A DNA stretch of 64,000 nucleotides from Fundidesulfovibrio agrisoli. GTDB lineage: Bacteria > Desulfobacterota > Desulfovibrionia > Desulfovibrionales > Desulfovibrionaceae. A program made the position numbers and the translations under genes. How positions within the stretch are numbered: position 1 is the first letter of the stretch; every line of letters starts with the position of its first letter. Of this stretch, positions 16,168 to 24,621 are shown piece after piece. Location of the stretch: assembly GCF_022808715.1 (NCBI RefSeq), contig NZ_JAKZKX010000002.1, positions 198,623 to 262,622 on the forward strand. The letters run 5' to 3'. The notes beneath the pieces were generated by a model. The model made no database searches. It was not told where the DNA came from and saw only the letters and a list, made by a program, of their open reading frames with translations.

Positions 16168-17448
16168 CTACTTACCCTGCAAGGGCACCACGTACGGCCC
16201 CTCGGGAATCACCACCACGTCCTTGTCGCCGCAGGCGGCCAGCCACTTGGCCAGGGCGGCCTCCAGGTCGTCAACGACCTCCACGCCGGTCAAGGCCTTG
16301 TCCTCCTCCTTGAGGCCGCGCGTGTACAGGCAGATGGAGCCCTTGCGCATGGGCTTGAGCTGCATCTCGGTCTGCCACTCGTCGATGCTGGCGCGCTGCT
16401 TGGGCATGATGTCACTCAAAAAGCCGTCCACCCCAAGGGCCACCAGGCGCTTCTGGGCGTCCACGTATTCGGGCGAGCCCATGCCCTGGGTGCAGGCGCT
16501 GGCGATGAACAGCTTGCCGCCCTGCTCCAGGGCGTCCATGGCGCCCACCATGCCCTTGACGGTCTGGTAGTAGGTGGAGTCCAGCGGGTACCCGGCCGCC
16601 GAGGTGACCACGGTCTTCCAGGTGCGGTCCAGCTTGATCTCGGAATAGGGCCGGGTGAAGGCCACGGTGTCCAGGTGGCTCTCCTCCAGGGGGCCGAAAT
16701 TGAGGTAGGAGACGCGCCTGTGCTCGTCCAGCACGGTGTTCACGGCCCAGACGTCGCCCAGCATGGCCACGCCGTCCAGTTGGTCGCGGTGCAGGGGGTT
16801 GCCCTCCAGCACGCAGTTGGCCGAGGCCGGGCACTCCAGGAAGGTGGCGGTGTGGAAGCGGGTGATGGTGTCGTGGTGGGCCACGCCCGGCAGGATCACC
16901 TTGCGCCCGCCCGAGTAGCCCGCCATGAAGTGCGGCTCCACCAGGCCGGTGACGAGCTTGAGGTCGGCCTCCACGAAGCGCTTGTCCACCTTGATCTGCG
17001 TGCCCTGGCTGGAGGTGCCCAGCAGCACGTGGTCCTCGTCGTTGCGGGCGAAGTGGTTCTCCACGCGCACGGTCTTGAGCACCCAGTCCGAGCCGATGAG
17101 CTCTCGCAGCTCCTCGCCCTCGTTGGGGCGGTGCAGGCCGGTGGCCACCAGCACGGTGATGGCCTTGGGGTCCATGCCGGCGTCCATGAGCCGCTTGATG
17201 ACCACCGGCAGGATCATGCCGTTGGGCACCGGGCGGGTGATGTCGCAGATGAGGATGCAGGCCGACTTGCGGCCCTTGGCGGCCTCGGAGAGGGTCGGGC
17301 CGGAGGTGGGGTTGTCCAGGGCGCGCTCCAGGGCCTGGGCGGGGTCGGCCAGCACGGGCATGGCCTGCTTTCGTATGACGGTGACGTTGCAGTCCTCCGG
17401 CAACGCCAGTTCGTAACCTGTCTTCCCGTAGTTGAGGGTCACTTTCAT
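16168..17448 (-). CDS. larA: Nickel-pincer lactate racemase family protein (LarA / DUF2088)
   Basis: This 426-residue protein has the length of LarA. Residues that bind substrate or the nickel-pincer cofactor in the family are visible: His in ATGLHRP, His in VEPHFMAGYSGG, and the Lys of SGGRKVILPG that covalently holds the cofactor. It would interconvert D- and L-lactate, useful to a sulfate reducer growing on racemic lactate. The chosen ATG (MKVTLNYGKTGYELALPED) has GAGGT nine bases upstream; longer starts add a sequence unlike the family. The cofactor makers larB, larC and larE are not beside it. Some LarA homologues act on other 2-hydroxy acids, so the substrate is not certain. Confidence 0.85.
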   Translation of the reverse strand: MKVTLNYGKTGYELALPEDCNVTVIRKQAMPVLADPAQALERALDNPTSGPTLSEAAKGRKSACILICDITRPVPNGMILPVVIKRLMDAGMDPKAITVLVATGLHRPNEGEELRELIGSDWVLKTVRVENHFARNDEDHVLLGTSSQGTQIKVDKRFVEADLKLVTGLVEPHFMAGYSGGRKVILPGVAHHDTITRFHTATFLECPASANCVLEGNPLHRDQLDGVAMLGDVWAVNTVLDEHRRVSYLNFGPLEESHLDTVAFTRPYSEIKLDRTWKTVVTSAAGYPLDSTYYQTVKGMVGAMDALEQGGKLFIASACTQGMGSPEYVDAQKRLVALGVDGFLSDIMPKQRASIDEWQTEMQLKPMRKGSICLYTRGLKEEDKALTGVEVVDDLEAALAKWLAACGDKDVVVIPEGPYVVPLQGK

Positions 17449-17627
17449 CGGCTGGAAACCTCGCGATAGGGTTGAACCGGGGGAATGCGCTCCCACGATA
17501 CGACGCAAGCCGTCCCAATGTCACGCATTTCCGACACGGCCCGTCGGCAATCCAGGAAGGGTGGTTAACAAGCGGCCCAGCTCCTGTTACGTGTGCCACC
17601 GGAAACGAACACCATGAGAGTTTTAGC

Positions 17628-18650
17628 ATGAGCATCGCCGCCGCCGTATCCGGCGGCATGGACAGCCTGCTGGCCCTGGCGCTCCTGCGCGACCGGAAGC
17701 CGGACGTGCTGGCCCTGCACGCCCATTTTCTGCCGCCCGACGACGCGCAGCTGGCCCTGGCCGAGGCCCTGGCCCGTCAGTGCGCCGCACTGGGCGTGGC
17801 CTTCGAGGCCGTGGATCTCTCCGGGGAGTTCCGCAGCAGGGTGATCGAGCCCTTCGTGGCCGCCTACGTCGAAGGCAGGACGCCAAACCCTTGCGCGGGC
17901 TGCAACCGGGACATGAAGTTCGGTCTGCTGGCGGAGCACGCGGCCCGACTGGGCGCGAAGCGCATCGCCACTGGGCATTACGCGCGCCTGGGCGAGCACG
18001 GGGAATTGCTGCGCGGCGCGGACCCCGTGAAGGATCAGAGCTATTTCCTTTCCCTGGTGCCCGCCGCCTCCCTGGCCCGGGCGGTGTTCCCGCTGGGCGG
18101 CTGGCGCAAGGCCGAGGTGCCGGCGGAGCTTGCCCGGCGCGGCCTGGCCCCGCCCCTGCCGCGCGAGAGCCAGGAGGTCTGCTTCATCCCCGGCGACGAC
18201 TACCGCGCATTTCTTGAAGCGCAGGGCGCACGGCTCCCCGGCCCCGGCCCCATCCTGCTGGAGGACGGCAGGCGCGTGGGCCAGCACCAGGGCCTGTGGC
18301 GACACACCATCGGCCAGCGCAAGGGCCTGGGCGTGGCCTGGAGCGAGCCTCTCTACGTGCTGGAGAAACGCGCGCGGGACAACGCCCTCATCGCAGGCCC
18401 CAAGGCCGCCCTGGACGTGCTGGAGTGCTCCACGGAGGCGGCCAACGTGCTCGTGCCCACGCGGGACTGGCCGCGGGAGACCCTGGCCCAGACCTGCTAT
18501 CGCCAGCGTCCCCGGCCCGTGAGTGCCGAATTGCGCGAGGGGCGGCTGCGCCTGCGCTTCCACGCCCCCATCCCCAGGCCCGCGCCAGGGCAGACCGCCG
18601 CCCTGTACGACGCCTCCGGCCGCGTGCTGGCCGCCGGGGTCATCGACTGA
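17628..18650 (+). CDS. mnmA: tRNA-specific 2-thiouridylase MnmA
   Basis: This 340-residue enzyme has the PP-loop SGGMDS at residues 8-13 (SGGVDS in most MnmA), PNPCAGCN with the catalytic Cys89, and a second catalytic Cys in SQEVCFIPGDDY near residue 184. GQHQGLWRHTIGQRKGLGV is the conserved central segment. It installs the 2-thio group on U34 of Lys, Glu and Gln tRNAs. It begins the plus-strand group mnmA-gmhB-flippase-thiL. A five-codon frame (ATG at 17614) ends in a TGA that overlaps this start codon as ATGA, which may couple translation because no clear ribosome site precedes 17628. Confidence 0.93.
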   Translation: MSIAAAVSGGMDSLLALALLRDRKPDVLALHAHFLPPDDAQLALAEALARQCAALGVAFEAVDLSGEFRSRVIEPFVAAYVEGRTPNPCAGCNRDMKFGLLAEHAARLGAKRIATGHYARLGEHGELLRGADPVKDQSYFLSLVPAASLARAVFPLGGWRKAEVPAELARRGLAPPLPRESQEVCFIPGDDYRAFLEAQGARLPGPGPILLEDGRRVGQHQGLWRHTIGQRKGLGVAWSEPLYVLEKRARDNALIAGPKAALDVLECSTEAANVLVPTRDWPRETLAQTCYRQRPRPVSAELREGRLRLRFHAPIPRPAPGQTAALYDASGRVLAAGVID

Positions 18651-18868
18651 GAGCCTGAACGGAAGCAGCCCGAACGTTGGGCGGGGGGGGTGAGCCGCGC
18701 AAACCGGGAGCCGGGCGAGTGCCGGGCGCGGGGCTTGAAGCGCCGCCCCACTTCAGATAACTGCCTGGGGGCATCCCCAACCAAAGGCACCGTGGTGAAA
18801 TCCCTCCTCGAAATGAACATACCCTCCCCGCCCCTGAGCGCCCTCGCGGACATGCACGGGAGGAAAAG

Positions 18869-19474
18869 ATGACAGCCCTCAAGAACGTGCTCATCGACCG
18901 CGACGGCACCATCATCGTGGAGAAGCACTACCTGCACGACCCGGCCCAGGTGGAGCTGGTGCCAGGCGCTGGCAAAGCCCTGGCCCGGCTGACCGCAGCC
19001 GGGGCGCGGCTGTTCGTGGTCACCAACCAGTCGGGCATCGGGCGCGGCTACTACGCCCTGGAGGATTTCCAGGCCGTGCAGGAGCGCCTTGCCGAACTGC
19101 TGGCCCCCTACGGCGTGGCCTTCGAGGCCGTGGCCCACTGCCCCCACGCCCCGCAGGAGTCCTGCGGCTGCCGCAAGCCCGCACAGGGCATGTGGTGCGA
19201 GCTGCGGGACCGCTTCGGGCTGAACGCGGCCGAAACGGCCATGATCGGGGACAACGCCTCCGACGTGGCTTTCGGGCTGGCCTGCGGGCTGGCCGAATCC
19301 GTGCTGGTGCTCACCGGGCACGGCAGGCGCTTCGCGGCCCAACTGGAACTGCCGGAGCTGGCCTCGGGCTGGCTGCGCCTCGAGCCCGGCCGGGAAGGCA
19401 GCCCCACCGCCCTGGCCGTGGACCTGCCCGCCGCAGTGGACTGCCTGCTGCACCCCGGGAAGACGACGCCGTGA
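18869..19474 (+). CDS. gmhB: D-glycero-beta-D-manno-heptose-1,7-bisphosphate 7-phosphatase
   Basis: This 201-residue HAD-family phosphatase has the nucleophile motif LIDRDGTI near residue 8 and motif II VVTNQSGIGRG. The GmhB-type zinc loop (CPHAPQESCGCRKP, near residue 91) is followed by MIGDNASD, the acidic motif. It makes heptose-1-phosphate for the LPS inner core, so the cell has heptose-containing LPS. GGAGG precedes the ATG. The stop overlaps the GTG start of the flippase gene (GTGA), so the two are translationally coupled. The 218 bases between mnmA and gmhB hold no recognisable gene. Confidence 0.9.
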   Translation: MTALKNVLIDRDGTIIVEKHYLHDPAQVELVPGAGKALARLTAAGARLFVVTNQSGIGRGYYALEDFQAVQERLAELLAPYGVAFEAVAHCPHAPQESCGCRKPAQGMWCELRDRFGLNAAETAMIGDNASDVAFGLACGLAESVLVLTGHGRRFAAQLELPELASGWLRLEPGREGSPTALAVDLPAAVDCLLHPGKTTP

Positions 19475-20685
19475 GCGCGGCCAAACGCTTCGCCTCGGCC
19501 CTGGCCGGGCAGTGGGGGGCCACGCTCTACAACGCGGCGCTCTCCACCCTGCTCTCCTTCGCGCTGGGCCGCTTCCTGGGGCCGGAAGCCTTCGGCGGGT
19601 ACAGCTACATCCTGACCATCGCCTCCCTCTTCGCCATCCTGCAGGACGGCGGCTTCTCCACCCTGATCTTCCGCGAGTCCGCCCACCCCACGCAAGGGCT
19701 TACGCATAAGATACCGCTCATGCGCCAGGCCCTGGGCCACGCCGGGCTGGTCACCCTGGCGGGCGCGCTGCTGGTGCTGGCCCTGCCCCTGCGCGACAAG
19801 CAGGCCATGTACCTGGCCCTGGCGTATTACGCCCTGTTCTCCGCCGGGAATTACGTTTCGGCCGAGCTGAAAGGGCACGGCCTGTTCGAGCGCGAGGCCC
19901 TCTGGCGCATGTGCGTGCGCACGCTCACCTGCGCGGGCGTGGGCCTGGCCCTGTGCCTGCCCTCGCCCGGCCCGGCGGCAATCTTCGCGGGCTGGCTGGC
20001 CGGTCAGGCCGTGGCGTTGGCCCTGCCGCAGGCCGCGCCCGCCCGAGTGCTCCCGGCCTTGCGCATCGAGCCCTCGCTCTACCGCAGTTGCGGCTCGTTC
20101 CTGCTCATCAGCGCCGCCACCACCATCTACTTCAAGTCCGACATCATCCTGCTCACCCAGCTGAGCGGCGACCAGGCCGCCGTGGGCCAGTACGCGGCGG
20201 CCTACAGGCTCATCGAAGCGGCTGTGCTGTTCTGCACGCCGCTGACGCACCTGTTCTTCCGCAAGCTCCGGGTGGGCCTGAATCAACCGGGGCAGTTCCG
20301 GCGCTCGCTGCGCATCATGCTGGCCGTGATGTGCGCCCTGGCCGTGTGCGGCACGGCCCTGGCCATGTGGCTCGGCCCCTGGATCATCCGCCTGGCCTTC
20401 GGGGAGCGCTACGCCCACGCCCAGACCCTGTGCCTGTGGCTGCTGCCCTCGCTGCTGTTCATCCTGCCCAACGGCGTGCTCACCCAGGCCCTGGTGGCTG
20501 TGGGCCGCGAGGGCTTCTACGCCCGCGTGACCATCGGCACGGCCCTGGCCAACGTGGCGCTCAACGTGGCGCTCATCCCCTTCCTGGGCGCGGAAGGCTC
20601 CGCCCTGGCCACCGTATGCACGGAAGCCGTGCTCACGGCCGGGCTTGCCGCCGGGCTCTGGGTGGGCTACCTCAGGCGGACATGA
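19471..20685 (+). CDS. Polysaccharide/oligosaccharide flippase (Wzx-like, MOP superfamily)
   Basis: This 404-residue membrane protein has about twelve hydrophobic helices and is typical in length for Wzx. The opening is family-like (LAGQWGATLYNAALSTLLSFALGRFLGPEAFGGYSY). It is expected to flip a lipid-linked sugar chain across the inner membrane. The GTG start at 19471 overlaps the gmhB stop by four bases, and the stop overlaps the thiL ATG by four. Sitting after the heptose gene gmhB, it is likely part of LPS or surface-glycan assembly. No glycosyltransferases are adjacent. Confidence 0.85.
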   Translation: MSAAKRFASALAGQWGATLYNAALSTLLSFALGRFLGPEAFGGYSYILTIASLFAILQDGGFSTLIFRESAHPTQGLTHKIPLMRQALGHAGLVTLAGALLVLALPLRDKQAMYLALAYYALFSAGNYVSAELKGHGLFEREALWRMCVRTLTCAGVGLALCLPSPGPAAIFAGWLAGQAVALALPQAAPARVLPALRIEPSLYRSCGSFLLISAATTIYFKSDIILLTQLSGDQAAVGQYAAAYRLIEAAVLFCTPLTHLFFRKLRVGLNQPGQFRRSLRIMLAVMCALAVCGTALAMWLGPWIIRLAFGERYAHAQTLCLWLLPSLLFILPNGVLTQALVAVGREGFYARVTIGTALANVALNVALIPFLGAEGSALATVCTEAVLTAGLAAGLWVGYLRRT

Positions 20686-21650
20686 AAACTTCCCCGTTCC
20701 AGAGCGAAGACCACTTCCTGGAGGCCATCTCGGCCCGGTTCCCCAACGCCCACCCGCACATGACCGTGGGGCGCGGCGACGACTGCGCCGTGCTGGCCTG
20801 CCCGGAGACCATGGTCATGACCTGCGACATGTTCGTGGAGAACGTGCACTTTCGCCGGGCCTACTTCTCGCCCCAGGACGCCGGGCACAAGGCCCTGGCC
20901 GTGAACCTCTCGGACATCGCGGCCATGGGCGCCAAGCCCGTGGGCTTCTGCCTGGGCCTGGCCGGGCCGCCGGACACCCCCGCCGCCTGCTGGGAGGGCG
21001 TGCTGGACGGCATGGCCGAGTTGGCCAACCGCACGGGCATCCCGCTGGTGGGGGGCGACCTCAACGCCTGCTCCTCCATGGTCATCTCGATCACGGTGTG
21101 GGGCGAGCCGGGGGAATCCGGCAGGCTGTTCCAGCGCAGGATGTGCCACCCGGGGGACGTGCTCTTCGTGGTGGGCGAACTGGGCCTGGCCGCCGTGGGC
21201 CTCTCCCGGCTGGAATCGGAAGGCCCGGCCTGCGTCAAGAACTGGCCCGAGGCCGTGGCCGCGCACCTGCGCCCCGAGGCCAAGCTGGCCCAGGGGCTGG
21301 AGCTCTCCGGTTTCAGGGGCGTGCGCGGGCTCATGGACGTCTCCGACGGGCTGGCGCGCGACCTGCCGCGCTTCCTGCCCGAGGGCCTGGGCGCGGAGCT
21401 CTCCATCCCGGAGGACATGCTCCACGCCGAGGTGATCCGCCACGCCCACGCCACAGGCCGCGACCCGGCGGAACTGGCCGTCATCGGCGGGGAGGACTAC
21501 GCCCTGCTCGGGGCCTGCCACCGCACACTCTTCCTGGAGCTCTACGGCCGCATGCCGGACATGTGGCCCATCGGCCAGGCCGTGCAGGGCCAGGGCATCA
21601 CCATCAACGGGCGGCCCCTGCTGAGCAGAGGATTCGACCACTTCGGCTGA
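20682..21650 (+). CDS. thiL: Thiamine-monophosphate kinase
   Basis: This 322-residue AIR-synthase-fold ATP-binding enzyme has the DDCAVL motif near residue 31, the family segment CDMFVENVHFR, LAVNLSDIAAMGAKPVGFCLGL, and the C-terminal MDVSDGLARDLPR and GEDYALL. It phosphorylates thiamine phosphate to the diphosphate cofactor used by pyruvate:ferredoxin oxidoreductase and related enzymes. The ATG overlaps the flippase stop (ATGA). A terminator follows 16 bases after the stop. The link to the flippase appears to be operon position only. Confidence 0.93.
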   Translation: MKTSPFQSEDHFLEAISARFPNAHPHMTVGRGDDCAVLACPETMVMTCDMFVENVHFRRAYFSPQDAGHKALAVNLSDIAAMGAKPVGFCLGLAGPPDTPAACWEGVLDGMAELANRTGIPLVGGDLNACSSMVISITVWGEPGESGRLFQRRMCHPGDVLFVVGELGLAAVGLSRLESEGPACVKNWPEAVAAHLRPEAKLAQGLELSGFRGVRGLMDVSDGLARDLPRFLPEGLGAELSIPEDMLHAEVIRHAHATGRDPAELAVIGGEDYALLGACHRTLFLELYGRMPDMWPIGQAVQGQGITINGRPLLSRGFDHFG

Positions 21651-21666
21651 TCTTCCGCAAAATGAA

Positions 21667-21692
21667 GAGGGGGCCTAGGCCCCCTCTTTTTT
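21667..21692. terminator. Bidirectional terminator between thiL and the cytochrome operon
   Basis: A perfect 20-base palindrome (GAGGGGGCCTAGGCCCCCTC) is followed by six T on the plus side and preceded by an A-rich stretch for the opposite strand. Confidence 0.85.
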
Positions 21693-21710
21693 CTCCGCGC
21701 CCGAGCGGCT

Positions 21711-24191
21711 CTATTTCTTAAAGTGTTTCTTGAACCATTCGCTGTGATGCTCGGCCGCCCAGGCCCGGCTCACCTTGCCGTCCACCAGCGCCCGCCAGGT
21801 GCCGGGGTTGGCGATGGTGCCCAGGTAGGCGTGGGCCAGGGCCACGGCCACAAAGAGCACGCCGCCCACACCGTGGATGGTGGCCAGCACCAGCGCCGTC
21901 GAGGCCGAGAGGCTCTGCTTCCAAATGAGCGGGATGCCCGTGGCCGCCATGACCAGCGTCAGGGCGAGGCTCAACCAGAAGAACACCTTTTGCCCGGCGT
22001 TGAGCCGCCCGGCCGGAGCGTGCTCGCCCTCGATCTTGCGGCCGAGGTAGCCGCCGCGCAGGGCGAACCAGGTGCGGTCATAGCTGGTGAACACCGCGTC
22101 GCGCGCCCAGAGGATCGCCGCGTACAGCCCCGCGCCCGTGAACACCAGGCCCGAGACCCAGTGCCAGACCACGGCCGCCTTATAGGAGCCGAACAGGGCC
22201 TTGGCCAGGGTGGCGTTGCTGGTGAAGAACACATACCCCGTGGCCGCCAAGGCCAGGAAGGCCAGCATGCGCAGCAGGTGGGTCCAGCGTTCGGACAGGC
22301 TGAAGCGCTCGATCTCGCCCGGCTCGCAGCGGGCGTCCAGTCCCTTGGGCCCCTGGCCGGTGTAGTGCAGGGTCAGCATGAAGCCCACCAGCAGGATGAT
22401 CCAGCTTCCGTAGGGCACCACCGCCGCCTGGTAGAAGGCGTTGAGGCTGAACGCCGCGTGGCTCACGCCCAGCAGCCGGGCGTTGTCGGTGTACACGGGC
22501 TTGCCGTCCGGCCCGAACATGTCCGCCACCTGGCGGCCCATGAACATGTTGGCCTTCTCGGAATGGCAGTCCGCGCAGCCGTTCGCGCCAAGGGCCAACT
22601 TGGCCGGGGCCACGTTGTGGTTGATGTTGAAGCCCTCCACGTGGCCCACCCAGGTGTCGTCCTTGCGGGTGACGACCTTGCCGTCGGGGCTCAGTTCATG
22701 GATCTCGCCGCCCTTGTGGTAGGCCGGGGCCACGGCCTTGAAGCGCTTGTTTCCCTTGAGGGACTCGTTCAGGGCGGTGAGCATCAGCCCGATCTGCTCG
22801 GGGGTGTGCAGCTCGGGCTTGGCCGGGTTCTTGGCCTGGAGCTTGGGCGCGACCTGATCGTAGGCCTTCTTGATCTCGCGCATGAACAGCGGGGTGTACG
22901 TGCCGTCCGCGTCGCGGTTGGTCCAGGTGACCACCAAGAGCGGGTTCACGGGCGATATCTGCCCGCGCTTGAGCAGCTGGTAGCGCGGCTCCCACTTGAA
23001 TTCCGCGCCCATGCCCTTGGCCCCTATCTTGGGGTAGTTGACCATGGCCCCGCTGGTGACGTCGAAGCCCTCGCCCGCGGCCCGGTTGATGGCCGGGATG
23101 TGGCAGGCCTCGCAGGCCAGCTTCTCCAGGTGGCTGGGGCGAATGCCCGCGTGCTCGGGCCTGGGCGCGCCCATGTAGCCCGTGGTGTGGCAGTCCGCGC
23201 ACTTCTTGATGGTGTTGTCCAGGTCGTCCCGCACGGTGGAGACGTTCTCCTGCCCCTTGGCGAAGTTGTGGTTCTTGTCCGAGGGGTGGCAGCTCACGCA
23301 GGACATGCCGCGCATGTTGTGCACGTCGTGGTTCACGCGGTCGTTCCAGGAGAAGCCGCGCTTCTTCATGTCCGACATGCCGTGACAGAACACGCAGTTT
23401 TCGCTGGGGGGCTCGGAGGGGAAGTTCGGGGCGTACTTCCCGTCCTGGTTGAAGAGGCGCAGGTTGTAGCTCACGGCGGGCTGCTTGCCCTCGTCCACGA
23501 AGCCCTCCACCTGCCCGATGCCGGAGGCGGCCGTGGCGGCCCAGCGGAAGTTGAGCTTCTTGAGCTGCTTGTTGCGCTCCTTGAAGTCGTAGTTGGGCAG
23601 ATGGCAGATGAAGCAGTCGGCCTCCACCACGCCGGTCTTGTCCCACTGGCTCTTGAAGTAGTCGCCGTCCAGGGTGGTGGCCAGCTTGGGGTCATCCTTG
23701 AGGCGGGCGTCGTAGCGCTTGCCGTCGCGGTCGAACTCCAGGCCGCCGCCGCCCGGGTGGCAGCCGCCGCAGCCGGGGACGCCCATGTTCTTGGCGTCCT
23801 TCTCGCCCGCGGCCGCGAACATGAAGGGGGTCATGTCGATCTGGTCGGGATTGTCGTTGTTCTTTTTCGCCAACTGGCGAAAGGACGGGGGTCAGAACTT
23901 GCCCATCATGCCCGGGGAGAGCACCCAGGGCTTGTCCTTGCTGAAATCGTCCCGGATGACGTCCCAGCCTTGCTGGAAGTGGTAACCCTTGGTTATGGCC
24001 GCGTAGTCGTGGCAGCCCTCCGCGCCGCAGGTCTGGCGCGTGGATATGGGCTTGTCCGCATTCTGACCGGTTACAGGGTTGATGACCGAGCCGTCCTCGG
24101 CACGGAGCATGAACGGCGGGCAGCTCCCGGCCCAGGCGGACGACGCCGCCAGCGCCAGGAGCAGCCCCGCGAGCAGCCGCAACGCTTTCAT
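21711..24191 (-). CDS. Octaheme c-type / b-type cytochrome fusion with an in-frame TGA (candidate selenocysteine, residue 100)
   Basis: Read through the TGA at 23894-23892, this is one protein of 826 residues. Residues 1-22 are a Sec signal peptide (ending ASSAWA). One CX4CH heme site is at residues 55-61. Seven CXXCH sites follow near residues 141, 193, 266, 298, 331, 360 and 539. From about residue 585 five transmembrane helices with internal His form a FdnI/b561-like quinone-reactive b-type domain (HYTGQG, WHWVSG, IHGVGG). The TGA is followed in the same frame by PPSFRQLAKK. The downstream part has no ATG start (first plausible start is TTG) and no signal peptide, yet its hemes must be attached in the periplasm, so the two parts make sense only as one polypeptide. 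A SECIS-like hairpin follows the TGA. The alternative is a nonsense mutation. Last gene of a three-gene redox operon. Confidence 0.75.
23865..23894 (-). promoter_or_regulatory. Candidate bacterial SECIS element just after the in-frame TGA
   Basis: On the minus strand TGA is followed by nine bases, then TTTCGCC-AGTT-GGCGAAA, a perfect 7-bp stem with a 4-base loop. The loop begins 16 bases after the TGA and has G as its second base. Both fit the published loose consensus for bacterial SECIS hairpins (loop 16-37 bases after the UGA, G among its first two bases). This is a match to a loose model, not proof. Confidence 0.6.
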
Positions 24192-24195
24192 AACC

Positions 24196-24621
24196 TCACC
24201 TCCTGTTTATGCGTTCACGCGCATCGGCGCGTCTCTTGGCGAGCATGACCAGTGCGGCCAGCCCGATGGCCATGGCCGCGGCGAGGTGCGTCCAGTCCAC
24301 GAGCATGACCGTCAGCGGGGAGAAATCAACATCCGGCAGGTTCTTGAGCATCCGGATGGCCCCGGTGAGCACCAGCGCCCCGAGCAGCGCCAGCCGCGCC
24401 TTGCCCAGGGCGGCGGGGCCGTCCAGCAGGAGCCGCCTGACCAGCCAGAACAGCAGCAGCGCGGCGGCGACATAGTGCAGGCGGTGGGTGAAGAAATAGT
24501 CGGCTGTCCAGCCCAGGCCCGGGATGGAGGCGATGCCGTAGCGCTTGAAAACGGGCATCTGGGCCACGCCGGAGACGGCCAGCACGGCCATCGCGATTCT
24601 GTAGATCCAGGCGCTATTCAT
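24196..24621 (-). CDS. Small b-type cytochrome-like membrane subunit, 141 aa
   Basis: This 141-residue protein has four hydrophobic helices (about residues 5-24, 47-66, 76-92, 107-127). His residues near helix ends (THRLHYVAA, WTHLAAA) could bind heme b. It overlaps the Fe-S gene by 8 bases and ends 4 bases before the multiheme cytochrome gene, so the three are tightly coupled. It is likely a quinone- or electron-transfer subunit of the same membrane complex. I do not recognise a specific named family beyond cytochrome b-like. Confidence 0.7.
   Translation of the reverse strand: MNSAWIYRIAMAVLAVSGVAQMPVFKRYGIASIPGLGWTADYFFTHRLHYVAAALLLFWLVRRLLLDGPAALGKARLALLGALVLTGAIRMLKNLPDVDFSPLTVMLVDWTHLAAAMAIGLAALVMLAKRRADARERINRR

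Noticed and set aside
21711-23873. Treating the 720-residue downstream part of the cytochrome as an independent gene
   Set aside because: Its only nearby start is TTG, it has no signal peptide although it carries c-type heme sites, and it is in frame with the upstream 99 codons.
21723-24248. 841-codon plus-strand frame opposite the cytochrome operon
   Set aside because: It is a shadow of GC-skewed third positions on the opposite gene, with low-complexity Val/His/Gly-rich translation and no family match.
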